Of a DNA stretch of 64,000 bases, positions 16,036-23,206 are shown piece after piece. A program made the translations under genes and the position numbers. The stretch covers positions 1 to 64,000 of the forward strand of contig DATDDN010000140.1 in the NCBI GenBank assembly GCA_036523795.1, written 5' to 3'. The notes beneath the pieces were generated by a model. That model was not told the DNA's origin. It did no database searches and was given only the letters and a program-made list of their open reading frames with translations. This stretch comes from 39-52-133 sp036523795 (lineage in GTDB: Bacteria > Pseudomonadota > Gammaproteobacteria > Burkholderiales > Gallionellaceae). The stretch's first letter is position 1. Each line of letters opens with the position of its first letter.

Positions 16036-16332
16036 ATGGGCCCAATGTTCTCAGCGCTACTCATTGCTGCTGTACTCCTCGCGCTATTGGCGCTCGTGTT
16101 TATCGTCGCCCGGATATTCCAGCCCACCACCGTGGCGTTTCGCACGGCCGCATTTTTTGTTTCTGGCGTCGTGGCCGGCATCGGTTTGTTTGTCGTTGCA
16201 TACGCGCTTATTTTCGGCGGCGGCGCACTGGCTTCTACCGCGCAGATTGTTGGCTACCTTACTGCACTCACATGTTGCGGCCTTTTGGGGGGAGCTCTAG
16301 TCTTGTGGGCGAGGAACGTTGGCCAAGACTAG
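16036..16332 (+). CDS. Three-TM cassette membrane protein
   Basis: 98 residues with three hydrophobic segments (ALLIAAVLLALLALVFIVAR; FFVSGVVAGIGLFVVAYALIFG; IVGYLTALTCCGLLGGALVLW). No family recognised. Near its end the DNA reads AACGTTGGCCAAGAC, which resembles a closing attC core read through by the frame. The next gene starts 7 nt after the stop with no attC between them. Confidence 0.65.
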   Translation: MGPMFSALLIAAVLLALLALVFIVARIFQPTTVAFRTAAFFVSGVVAGIGLFVVAYALIFGGGALASTAQIVGYLTALTCCGLLGGALVLWARNVGQD

Positions 16333-16339
16333 GAAACTT

Positions 16340-16819
16340 ATGCTTAAACTATACAGATTTGTCGGCGACAAGAAGGAATACTGGGAAACATGGGACAACG
16401 AGAACGGCTCTCATACTGTCCACTGGGGCGACTTGGGGTCGCGCGGTGAGACAAAAACCATCAAGTCCTCCCTGTTGAAGAAGGCCGAGTCCATTATCCA
16501 GGAGGAAATGGATCGTCTTGTCGGCCATGGCTACCGGCCAATTGATGATGAAGATCACGCCACTTTACTCATCGAATTCGCAGTCGATGGCATGGGAACG
16601 AAGGAGGATGCCGAAAAACGGCATCGCCTTGAGGACCGCATGAATGAAACACTGGGATGGACAGGCCTAGGCGCTTGTGATGGAGGCAGTATCGGAAGCG
16701 GCACAATGGAAGTCTGCAACTATGTTGTTGACTTCGACCTTGCGAAAGCGGTGATTGAAAGAGATCTGGCTGATACAGAATTCTCAAATTACACAAGAAT
16801 CTTCGATGAAGACGAATAG
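16340..16819 (+). CDS. WGR-like domain protein with conserved C-terminal unknown domain
   Basis: 159 residues. The N-terminal ~50 residues (LYRFVGDKKEYWETW...HTVHWGDLGSRGETKTI) follow the WGR-domain pattern, a small nucleic-acid- or PARP-associated fold. The rest (LLIEFAVDGMGTKEDAEKRHRLEDRMNETLGWTGLGACDGGSIGSGTMEV and VVDFDLAKAVIERDL) is a well-ordered domain that I recall only from hypothetical and immunity-type proteins. ATG 16340 is preferred over an in-frame TTG at 16319 that would overlap the upstream gene. Confidence 0.68.
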   Translation: MLKLYRFVGDKKEYWETWDNENGSHTVHWGDLGSRGETKTIKSSLLKKAESIIQEEMDRLVGHGYRPIDDEDHATLLIEFAVDGMGTKEDAEKRHRLEDRMNETLGWTGLGACDGGSIGSGTMEVCNYVVDFDLAKAVIERDLADTEFSNYTRIFDEDE

Positions 16820-16974
16820 CCACACGCCCGCCCGCATTCAAGCGGGATGCGCCTACGGGCTGAACCGCTGAAATGGAATTATTGAAGCAGCCGGACGAGC
16901 GCCGCGAGGGTCAGCCTGACCCTCATGTTTCTGCGGCTGCCCGCAGGGGTGTCGCTCAACTCCATACGTTAGGA
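16819..16974 (+). other. Long degenerate attC-like site I
   Basis: The region starts at the stop of the previous gene with GCCACACGCCCG, followed by CATTCAAGCGGGATG, which resembles an attC left half. It ends with GTTAGGA (16968-16974), 5 nt before the next start. Several G/C-rich inverted repeats lie between (for example GAGGGTCAG/CTGACCCTC, and CTGCGGC...GCCCGCAG). At ~156 bp it is longer than typical; only the right core is convincing. Confidence 0.45.
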
Positions 16975-16979
16975 TCCAT

Positions 16980-17318
16980 ATGGCAAATGGTGCAAAGAAA
17001 TTCCTAGATGATGCCGCCCAGAAAATGGTGGCACCAGTTCGAGAAATGATTGGGACAGAAAACAACTTATCCGACGAGACGATTCTTGCCGTTCTGCTTT
17101 CCGCAAGTTCTATCCTATTTGATGGATTTTTCAAATCCCATGAGAATCAGATCGGCATCTTGGAATTCATTGGATCTTTGAAAAAGATGCCAGAGCTTTG
17201 TCAGGCCGTTACTGGTAACGCTGCAAGTGCATCTGAAATCAAAATTGTTCTAACTGCAGCATGGGACGTTGTGCTTACTGAGACACAAAATGGCTTGCCA
17301 TTTCTGAAACAGCATTAG
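16980..17318 (+). CDS. Last cassette-type protein of unknown function
   Basis: 112 residues, helical and soluble, without signal peptide. Begins MANGAKKFLDDAAQKMVAPVREMIG and contains ILAVLLSASSILFDGFFKSHENQIG. No family recognised. It starts 5 nt after the GTTAGGA core of site I, as cassette genes do. No attC follows: after its stop the sequence GGTCCGGCTGAGATAGC leads into AT-rich DNA and then a core-type gene. This marks the right edge of the array. Confidence 0.65.
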   Translation: MANGAKKFLDDAAQKMVAPVREMIGTENNLSDETILAVLLSASSILFDGFFKSHENQIGILEFIGSLKKMPELCQAVTGNAASASEIKIVLTAAWDVVLTETQNGLPFLKQH

Positions 17319-17441
17319 GGTCCGGCTGAGATAGCGCACCTTTTTTAGTGGAATTTTATATTCGGTCACCCAGCACCCAGGATTCATGTGAAGAAAACAC
17401 GCGCACCCAATTCAAGAAAATCTTCCGGACGAGGACCGGAA

Positions 17442-17741
17442 ATGCCGTCGTTCTGTGCGTGGGACGGAGAAACGCTGGTTCTGAACGTCCTTGGCACACC
17501 CGGGGCCAACAAGGATGCCATCGGCAAGCCCAAAGGTAGTCAGCTCAGGATCAGCGTGACCGAGGCCCCGGTAGCAGGCAGGGCCACTGACCACATGGTG
17601 AGGTTCCTCACCGGCGTGTTTGAAGTTTCGATTGCCGACATCACGGTTGTTTTCGGTCGCTTTAATGTGAACAAGCAGTTGCGCATAAGGGCGCCCGGAA
17701 GATTGCCTCCCGTGGTGGCCAAGGCCCTTTCAGGGACATGA
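17442..17741 (+). CDS. DUF167/YggU family protein (second copy)
   Basis: 99 residues with the YggU pattern: LVLNVLGTPGANKDAIGKPKGSQLRISVTEAPVAGRATDHMVRFLTGVF, then FGRFNVNKQLRI. Function of the family is unknown. The ATG at 17442 has GAGGA 6 nt upstream; a GTG at 17388 would add 18 residues not seen in YggU. A canonical yggU beside yggT is at 23207, so this genome carries two. This copy has replaced the usual QPGAKRT motif with GTPGANKD. Confidence 0.8.
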   Translation: MPSFCAWDGETLVLNVLGTPGANKDAIGKPKGSQLRISVTEAPVAGRATDHMVRFLTGVFEVSIADITVVFGRFNVNKQLRIRAPGRLPPVVAKALSGT

Positions 17742-17847
17742 GGCAACAGGTGCGGGCGCTACGGTAAACACCGGATTGCCATGCCCCGCAGCCGCGCAGA
17801 AAATACTTGGTCATCCCACGGTAGTGGCTCTGCATGAGGAGAACATC

Positions 17848-18486
17848 ATGAAGATCGGAATCCTGGGCTCGGGTGTGGTCGCACAAACGCTGGCGAGCGG
17901 TTTTCTCAAGCATGGGCATGACGTGACGTTGGGCACGCGCACACCGGCCAAGCTGACCGAGTGGATCGCAAGGAACCCGCAGGTGAAAATTGCCGGCTTT
18001 GCCGATGCCGCCAAATCTGGCGAACTGGTGGTGCTGGCAGTCAAGGGCACGGTTGCAGCAGAGGCGTTGCGCCTCGCCGGCGCTGCGAACTTTGCCGGCA
18101 AGCCTGTCATCGACGTCACCAACCCCATCGCCGACGCGCCGCCCGTCAACGGCGTGTTGAAGTTCTTCACCAGCCTGGACGAGTCGCAGATGGAGCGCCT
18201 GCAGCGCGAGTTCGGCAGTGCGCGCTTCGTGAAGGCATTCAATTCCGTCGGCAACGCGGCGATGGTGAACCCGCAGTTCAAGGGAGGCAAGCCGACGATG
18301 TTTATCTGCGGCAACGACAATGCGGCAAAGCAGGTGGTACAAGGTATCCTTGACCAGTTCGGCTGGGAGACGGCGGACATGGGCAAGGCCGAGGCGGCGC
18401 GCGCTATCGAGCCTCTGTGCATGCTCTGGTGCATTCCGGGCTTTGTGCGCAATGACTGGATGCACGCCTTCAAGCTGCTGAGCTAG
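17848..18486 (+). CDS. NADP-binding F420-dependent-oxidoreductase-like protein
   Basis: 212 residues. The N-terminal Rossmann motif MKIGILGSGVVAQTLASGFLKHGHDVTLGTR binds NADP (the Arg after the second strand fits NADPH). DVTNPIADAPPVNG, FVKAFNSVGNAAMVNPQ and MFICGNDNAAK are typical of the family related to ProC and to F420-dependent NADP oxidoreductases. The substrate is unknown, and in a betaproteobacterium F420 is unlikely. The start at 17848 has GAGGAG upstream. It is followed 40 nt later by the FrnE-like gene. Confidence 0.85.
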   Translation: MKIGILGSGVVAQTLASGFLKHGHDVTLGTRTPAKLTEWIARNPQVKIAGFADAAKSGELVVLAVKGTVAAEALRLAGAANFAGKPVIDVTNPIADAPPVNGVLKFFTSLDESQMERLQREFGSARFVKAFNSVGNAAMVNPQFKGGKPTMFICGNDNAAKQVVQGILDQFGWETADMGKAEAARAIEPLCMLWCIPGFVRNDWMHAFKLLS

Positions 18487-18526
18487 GTGGCTGTCATCCA
18501 TGCGCAGGGATGATGGAGAAAACGCG

Positions 18527-19147
18527 ATGCAAGTCGAAATCTGGTCGGATGTGATCTGCCCGTGGTGCTACATCGGCAAGCGACGCTTCGAGCAGGCGCT
18601 CGCCAACTGCGCGCGGCGGGACAGCGTGCAGGTAATCTGGCGCAGTTTCGAGCTGGACCCTGCCGCGCCGCGCCAGCGCTCCGGCACGCTGGAGGAGATG
18701 CTGGCGAAAAAATACCACGTCAGCCTGCCACAGGCTGCGGCCATGAACGCACGCGTGACGGCAGTCGCCAAAGAGGTCCGGCTGGATTATCACCTTGCCA
18801 TCGCGCGCCCCGGCAACACCTTCGATGCCCATCGCCTGCTGCACTTCGCCGCCTCCAGGCAGCTGGGCGAGCGCGCTGCTGAGCGCATCATGCACGGCTA
18901 TTTTTCCGAAGGGCTAGAGGTAGGTGACCGCGAGGCGCTGTCCCGCGTCGCGCCGGAGTTCGGCATCGCCGCAAGCGAGGCGCGGGAGGTGCTGGAGAGC
19001 GGCGAATATGCGGATGCGGTGCGGGCCGATGAAGCGCGCGCAGCGGCATTGGGCGTTAGCGGGGTGCCGTTCTTCCTGTTTGACGAAAAAACCGCGATCA
19101 CCGGCGCACAGGCCATCGAGGTATTTGCCGACGCGCTGCAGCAATAA
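18527..19147 (+). CDS. DsbA-family oxidoreductase, FrnE type
   Basis: 206 residues of the cytosolic FrnE-like branch of DsbA proteins (no signal peptide). The thioredoxin-fold CPWC active site is at residues 11-14 (DVICPWCYIGKRRFEQAL). A helical insertion and the cis-Pro motif GVSGVPFFLFDEKTAITGAQ follow near residue 178. Probable thiol-disulfide exchange; substrates unknown. Start ATG 18527 with GGAG upstream. A diverged copy of its first ~15 codons lies at 14837 in the cassette array. Confidence 0.9.
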   Translation: MQVEIWSDVICPWCYIGKRRFEQALANCARRDSVQVIWRSFELDPAAPRQRSGTLEEMLAKKYHVSLPQAAAMNARVTAVAKEVRLDYHLAIARPGNTFDAHRLLHFAASRQLGERAAERIMHGYFSEGLEVGDREALSRVAPEFGIAASEAREVLESGEYADAVRADEARAAALGVSGVPFFLFDEKTAITGAQAIEVFADALQQ

Positions 19148-19281
19148 CCCTCACTGCAAATCTAAGCAATTTAGCGTATTTCTTATCAGGCGCTTCCCGC
19201 TCAAAATCAGGCTGCCTAGCCAGATACGGCCCTGATTCACGCCGGCTGATTCTGGCATTGATCCCCCTCAGGAGACGAACA

Positions 19282-19668
19282 ATGGACGAGCAATTCACAC
19301 AGAATGGTGCGTTCAGCTGGTGTGAGCTGATGACGAATGACGTGGAGAAGGCCAAGGCTTTCTACACCAGGCTGTTCGGCTGGGTGGCCGAGGATATGCC
19401 CATGCCGGGCATGCCCTATACCGTGCTCAAGGTTGCAGGCAAGGGCATAGGGGGCATCATGGCGATGCCGCCCGATGCACAGGCAATGCCGCCGATGTGG
19501 GGCGCCTACGTGACCGTTGACGACGTTGACGCGACCGCGCGCACAGCCGAGCAGCTCGGCGCCAAACTTCTGGTGCCGCCGCGCGACATTCCGAAAGTCG
19601 GCCGTTTTTGCGTGATTCAGGATCCGCAAGGCGCGGTGATCAGTGCCATACACTACCAGGCAATGTAG
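19282..19668 (+). CDS. VOC-family (glyoxalase-like) protein
   Basis: 128 residues containing two VOC beta-alpha-beta-beta-beta modules: GAFSWCELMTNDVEKAKAFYTRLFGW and WGAYVTVDDVDATARTAEQLGAKLLVPPRDIPKVGRFCVIQDPQGAVISAI. This resembles the group annotated as hydroxylase or CFP-30B-like VOC proteins; no specific substrate can be read. The start at 19282 follows AGGAG at good spacing. Confidence 0.85.
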   Translation: MDEQFTQNGAFSWCELMTNDVEKAKAFYTRLFGWVAEDMPMPGMPYTVLKVAGKGIGGIMAMPPDAQAMPPMWGAYVTVDDVDATARTAEQLGAKLLVPPRDIPKVGRFCVIQDPQGAVISAIHYQAM

Positions 19669-19759
19669 CGGCAGCAACCCGGCCAGGCTGCCGTATGCAC
19701 CGCCGGCACGATGCGGTGGCGCCGCGGATCTTCATGGCCAGTCAAGAAAGGAGTCGAAA

Positions 19760-20026
19760 ATGAACCATCACTGGGTCAAGCGAAATGAATTCCGCCTTGG
19801 CGACGGGGCCGAGGTCAGCATCAAGTATTGGACTGACCCCACGACCGTGCGTGTCGCCGCATTTGGCACGGATGGTCACCAGAAATCGGCTGCCGTATAC
19901 AAGGCCGACGTGGACAGCAGCGATGCGTTCACGCCGCAGATACAACAATCCTTGATTGACAGTCTGGCCAACGCACTCGAATACGACCTCATCAATCACC
20001 CGGAGATCCACATCCGCACGCGCTGA
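19760..20026 (+). CDS. Small conserved-looking protein of unknown function
   Basis: 88 residues, soluble. Begins MNHHWVKRNEFRLGDGAEVSIKYW, followed by VRVAAFGTDGHQKSAAVYKADVD and IQQSLIDSLANALEYDLINHPE. No family recognised; the alternation suggests a small alpha/beta protein. AAAGGAG precedes the ATG at 19760, and codon use matches the core genome. No clear operon partner: 92 nt after the VOC gene. Confidence 0.65.
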   Translation: MNHHWVKRNEFRLGDGAEVSIKYWTDPTTVRVAAFGTDGHQKSAAVYKADVDSSDAFTPQIQQSLIDSLANALEYDLINHPEIHIRTR

Positions 20027-20361
20027 CGTGCACCCGCATTCCCCCCTTCCCTGCACCACGCTGTGAATCGTGTGCCAGGCCATTGGTAATACTCCCGTGC
20101 GGCTGCCCGCTGTTTGCGGCCGCAAACTCACCGAGTTGTTCAAGCAACAGCCGCATGGCAGGAGCACGCATCAAGGACACCCGGCAATCCGGCAATAGTA
20201 CGAATACGAGTTCGTCGTGCCTGTGCCTGCCGCGGCTTTTTAGGAAAAATGCACCGTTTTAGGGCAAAAAATATGCCTGGCATTTACTGCTTAACTCTTG
20301 CTACAATGCCCCTTATTGCTTTTTCGTCCACCATACAAAACAAGACGCTCGGGGAGAACGG
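20027..20361. other. Intergenic region upstream of the nsrR unit
   Basis: 335 bases without a convincing gene. TACAAT at 20302-20307, preceded by TTGC, is a plausible -10 element for the nsrR transcript, and GGCATT at 20279-20284 is a weak -35 at 17-bp spacing. No NsrR-type palindrome was found here, so autoregulation is not supported by sequence. The rest shows no repeat or structure I can name. Confidence 0.4.
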
Positions 20362-20424
20362 ATGAAAAAGCAGATTGTTTGCAGACCACGTCCATCTTGC
20401 TGTTTTGTCATTCAGATCGACTGA
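20362..20424 (+). CDS. Possible 20-residue leader peptide before nsrR
   Basis: ATG at 20362 is preceded by a strong GGGGAG (spacing 6) and encodes MKKQIVCRPRPSCCFVIQID, ending 3 nt before the nsrR start. It has three cysteines. nsrR itself has no obvious Shine-Dalgarno sequence, so translation of this small frame may deliver ribosomes to nsrR. It is supported by ribosome site and placement only; no homologous leader is known to me. Confidence 0.4.
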   Translation: MKKQIVCRPRPSCCFVIQID

Positions 20425-20427
20425 ACC

Positions 20428-20889
20428 ATGCAGCTCACCCAATACACCGATTATTCCTACCGCGTGCTGATCTTCCTGGCACAGAAGCGCAACGGTCTGT
20501 CCACGGTGACGGAGATTGCCGAGTTCTACGGCATTTCCCGCAATCATCTGGTCAAGGTGATCCACAACCTGGCGAGCAAGGGCTTCATCACGACCATGCG
20601 CGGCCGCCATGGCGGCATGACGCTGTCGCGTGCACCCGCAGAAATCAACCTGGGCGATGTGGCGCGACAGACCGAACCGAATTTCAATATCGCCGAGTGC
20701 TTCGACGCGGAGCACAACCACTGCGTGATCACCGCCAACTGCGCGCTCAAGGGCATGCTGTTCCAGGCACGCAAGGCCTTTCTCGACACCCTGTCACAAT
20801 ACACGCTGGCCGATGTCATGAAGGACATGAAGCTTTTTGACTTGGCGAACTTGCCGATAGCGAGCACTCGCAACTTGAAGCGCTCCTGA
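20428..20889 (+). CDS. nsrR: Rrf2-family nitric-oxide-sensing repressor NsrR
   Basis: 153 residues. An N-terminal winged helix (MQLTQYTDYSYRVLIFLAQ...VTEIAEFYGISRNHLVKVIHNLASKGFITTMRGRHGGMTLSR) is followed by Fe-S ligands Cys91, Cys99 and Cys105. The C-x7-C-x5-C spacing fits NsrR rather than IscR (C-x5-C-x5-C). The [4Fe-4S]/[2Fe-2S] cluster is destroyed by nitric oxide, releasing target promoters. The neighbours support this: a palindromic site at 20917-20940, then hemerythrin and NnrS-type genes. Confidence 0.92.
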   Translation: MQLTQYTDYSYRVLIFLAQKRNGLSTVTEIAEFYGISRNHLVKVIHNLASKGFITTMRGRHGGMTLSRAPAEINLGDVARQTEPNFNIAECFDAEHNHCVITANCALKGMLFQARKAFLDTLSQYTLADVMKDMKLFDLANLPIASTRNLKRS

Positions 20890-20916
20890 AACCTGGCGCA
20901 ATTTTTTTGATATTTT

Positions 20917-20940
20917 ATGTTGCATTTTAAATGCAGCTTA
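20917..20940. promoter_or_regulatory. NsrR operator upstream of the hemerythrin operon
   Basis: The 15-nt perfect palindrome TGCATTTTAAATGCA (20921-20935) sits in ATGT...GCTTA. It closely matches the published NsrR consensus of ATGCATTT/AAATGCAT half-sites. It lies ~40 nt before the DUF2249 start at 20981 and just after nsrR, so it probably controls the four-gene unit downstream. It contains a TTTTAAAT core that could overlap the promoter. Confidence 0.8.
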
Positions 20941-20980
20941 TTACAATCATCACTACCCCCAACCCAGTGAAAGGATCACC

Positions 20981-21238
20981 ATGTCTCTCCCTCATCTGCA
21001 CCTGCAAGCTGACGCCCTTTATCCCTTTGATGCGCGCGGTATCGCCAAGCGCTTTCGCCATGCCGCCATCTTCGGCGCGCTGGATGCGCTGACGCCCGGC
21101 GAAACCATGCGCTTCGTCAACGACCACGACCCCCTGCCTTTGCTGGCACAATTGCAGCAGCGCTATGCGGATTCCGTCGCCATCCAGTATGTGGCACGCG
21201 AACCCGGGCAGATTGTGATCGATTTCAAACGCCAGTAA
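20981..21238 (+). CDS. DUF2249 protein, first gene of NO-response unit
   Basis: 85 residues with DUF2249 features: LDARGIAKRFRHAAIFGALDALTPGETMRFVNDHDPLPLLAQLQQRY, and the C-terminal strand QIVIDFKR. DUF2249 domains commonly accompany hemerythrins and denitrification genes and resemble TusA-like folds; their activity is not established. It sits ~40 nt below the NsrR operator and 13 nt before the hemerythrin gene. Confidence 0.85.
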   Translation: MSLPHLHLQADALYPFDARGIAKRFRHAAIFGALDALTPGETMRFVNDHDPLPLLAQLQQRYADSVAIQYVAREPGQIVIDFKRQ

Positions 21239-21251
21239 GCGGACCTCCATC

Positions 21252-21674
21252 ATGCAGACCATCAGCGAATTCATGTCCACCGACCACCAGCGCTGCGATG
21301 CGCTGTTTGCCGAGGCGGAGGCCGCCGCGCCGGCCGCCGCTGCGCCAGCCTTTGCCGCATTTGCAGAGGCGATGCAGCACCATCTGGCCATGGAGGAGCA
21401 GGTGCTGTTTCCGGCGTTTGAGCAGGCCACCGGCAACAGCATGGGCCCCACGCGCATCATGCGCATGGAGCACGATCAGATGCGCGAGCTGTTCGACCAG
21501 ATGAACGCAGCGCTGGCGGCACACGATGGCAACACCTTCGCGGGCCTGGCCGAGACGCTGCTGATCCTGATGCAGCAACACAACGTGAAGGAAGAGCAGA
21601 TCCTGTATCCGATGTCGGATCGAGCGCTGGGCGACGGTGCCCAGTTGATCGCGCGGATGCAGGCCATCGCCTGA
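21252..21674 (+). CDS. Hemerythrin-domain protein
   Basis: 140 residues forming a four-helix hemerythrin bundle with likely di-iron ligands: His12 (STDHQRCDALF), the HH pair near 43-44 with Glu48 (QHHLAMEEQVLFP), His74 (MEHDQMRELF), and His109 with Glu113 (QHNVKEEQILYP). It belongs to the YtfE/DnrN-like hemerythrins tied to nitric-oxide stress and iron-sulfur repair. It lies between two DUF2249 genes in the operon under the NsrR operator. Confidence 0.9.
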   Translation: MQTISEFMSTDHQRCDALFAEAEAAAPAAAAPAFAAFAEAMQHHLAMEEQVLFPAFEQATGNSMGPTRIMRMEHDQMRELFDQMNAALAAHDGNTFAGLAETLLILMQQHNVKEEQILYPMSDRALGDGAQLIARMQAIA

Positions 21675-21680
21675 CACGGC

Positions 21681-21914
21681 ATGCCCGGCATCATCGCCAA
21701 CAATGTGATTGAGCTGGATGCACGCCTGATGGAGCCGCCCGAGCCGATGCAGCGTGCGCTGGAGGCAATCGAGCAGCTCGGCCCGGGCATGCAGCTGCGC
21801 ATGCTGCATCACCGCGAGCCCTATCCGCTCTACACCATTCTGGAGCAGCGTCACTTCTTCCACCGCACCACCGCGCGGCCAGACGGCAGTTTTGAAATTC
21901 TGATCTGGCGATGA
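21681..21914 (+). CDS. DUF2249 protein, second copy
   Basis: 77 residues: IELDARLMEPPEPMQRALEAIEQLGPGMQLRMLHHREPYPLYTILEQRHFFHRTTARPDGSFEILIW. The ELDAR..EPP.PM start and L..REP.PLY motif are typical DUF2249. It starts 6 nt after the hemerythrin stop, and its stop overlaps the next start by 4 nt (ATGA at 21911), so translation is likely coupled. Confidence 0.85.
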   Translation: MPGIIANNVIELDARLMEPPEPMQRALEAIEQLGPGMQLRMLHHREPYPLYTILEQRHFFHRTTARPDGSFEILIWR

Positions 21915-23191
21915 CGCTGGCGACCCTATCCCTGGAACAGGCGCCGCCGATCACCGTGCCGTTCCGCTTCTTCCTCTCCGCACCGCTGTTCCTGCTGCTG
22001 GCCGCCGCCGCGTGGCTGCTCACCGACAGCAGCGCGCTGAGTTCGCGCTGGAGCCCGGCCGTGCTCGGCATCACCCACCTGCTCACGCTGGGCTTCATGG
22101 CGATGGTGATGTGCGGCGCCATGCTGCAGCTGCTGCCGGTGCTGGCCGGTGCACCGGTGCCCAACCCGCGCGTGATGGCGTGGGCGATCCACATGCCCTT
22201 GCTCGGCGGCACCCTGCTGCTGGCCGGCGGCCTGTATTTCTCCCTCACGCCCGCGCTCATGCCGGGTGCAGTCCTGCTGGCACTGGCCCTGGTCACCTTC
22301 CTGCTGGCGGCTTTCTTCAGCCTGCTGCGCGCCCCGGCGCGCAATGCCAGCACCCGCGCCATGATGCTGGCGCTGCTTGCACTCGCGCTGACGCTGAGCC
22401 TTGGACTGCTGCTGGTGGCCGGCGTGGGTGGCTGGCTGGGCGTGCCCCTGCTTGAGCTGGCCACGCTGCACGTGGCCTGGGGTCTGCTGGGCTGGACGAT
22501 GATGCTGCTGATCGGCGTGGCCTACCAGGTGGTGCCGATGTTCCAGCTCACCCCGCCATACCCAGGCTGGGCCACGCGCTGGCTGGGCGGCAGCCTGTTT
22601 GCCAGCCTGCTGCTGTGGTCGCTCGCCCAGCTCGCCGCGTGGCCACGCGCTCTGGAACTGGCAGCCGGCCTGCTGGTGGCGCTGTGTCTGGCGACATTTG
22701 CACTGCTGACGCTGCAGCTGCAGCGCCAGCGCCGGCGCCGCGTGGCCGACATCACCCTGCAGTTCTGGCAGGCCGGCCTGGGCAGTCTGCTGCTGGCAGT
22801 CGCGCTGTGGCTGGCCGCCCAGGCGAATGACACGCTGGCGCACAGCAATGCCTTCGCGCTGGCACTGGGCATGCTGCTGATTGTGGGGCTGGCGCTGTCG
22901 GTGATCATGGGCATGCTGTACAAGATCGTGCCCTTCCTGATCTGGTTTCACCTGCAGGGCAACGCGCCGGGCAAGCGCGTGCCGCACATGAAGGAGATCA
23001 TCCGCGATGCCGATGCGCGCTGGCACCTGCGCGCCCATCTCCTGGGCCTGCCCTTGTTCCTGCTCAGCGCGGTGTGGCCGTGGCCGTGGAAATATGCGGC
23101 AGGCGGCGTACTGCTGCTGAGCGGCGCGTTGCTGCTGCGCAATATGCTGCGCGCCTGGCGCCTGTACCTGACCACGCTGCAGGCCGGCTAA
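21911..23191 (+). CDS. NnrS/CcoN-like polytopic membrane protein
   Basis: 426 residues with about twelve membrane helices. Histidine-bearing helices such as ITHLLTLGFMAMVMCGAMLQLLPVL (near residue 56) and LATLHVAWGLLGWTMMLLIGVAYQVVPMFQL resemble heme-binding helices of NnrS and heme-copper oxidase subunit I. NnrS-type proteins protect against nitric oxide and are common NsrR/NNR targets. It is the last gene of the unit under the operator at 20917. Exact family (NnrS versus a CcoN-like relative) is uncertain. Confidence 0.72.
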   Translation: MTLATLSLEQAPPITVPFRFFLSAPLFLLLAAAAWLLTDSSALSSRWSPAVLGITHLLTLGFMAMVMCGAMLQLLPVLAGAPVPNPRVMAWAIHMPLLGGTLLLAGGLYFSLTPALMPGAVLLALALVTFLLAAFFSLLRAPARNASTRAMMLALLALALTLSLGLLLVAGVGGWLGVPLLELATLHVAWGLLGWTMMLLIGVAYQVVPMFQLTPPYPGWATRWLGGSLFASLLLWSLAQLAAWPRALELAAGLLVALCLATFALLTLQLQRQRRRRVADITLQFWQAGLGSLLLAVALWLAAQANDTLAHSNAFALALGMLLIVGLALSVIMGMLYKIVPFLIWFHLQGNAPGKRVPHMKEIIRDADARWHLRAHLLGLPLFLLSAVWPWPWKYAAGGVLLLSGALLLRNMLRAWRLYLTTLQAG

Positions 23192-23206
23192 GCCACACCG
23201 GGCGGG

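Noticed and set aside
16319..16339. TTG start for the WGR-like gene
   Set aside because: It would overlap the upstream gene, and the added MAKTRKL lies in a sequence resembling an attC core; ATG 16340 is simpler.
11501..17440. An integron integrase gene (intI) next to the array
   Set aside because: No frame on either strand between rng and 17.4 kb has tyrosine-recombinase length or motifs; the array is called without integrase.
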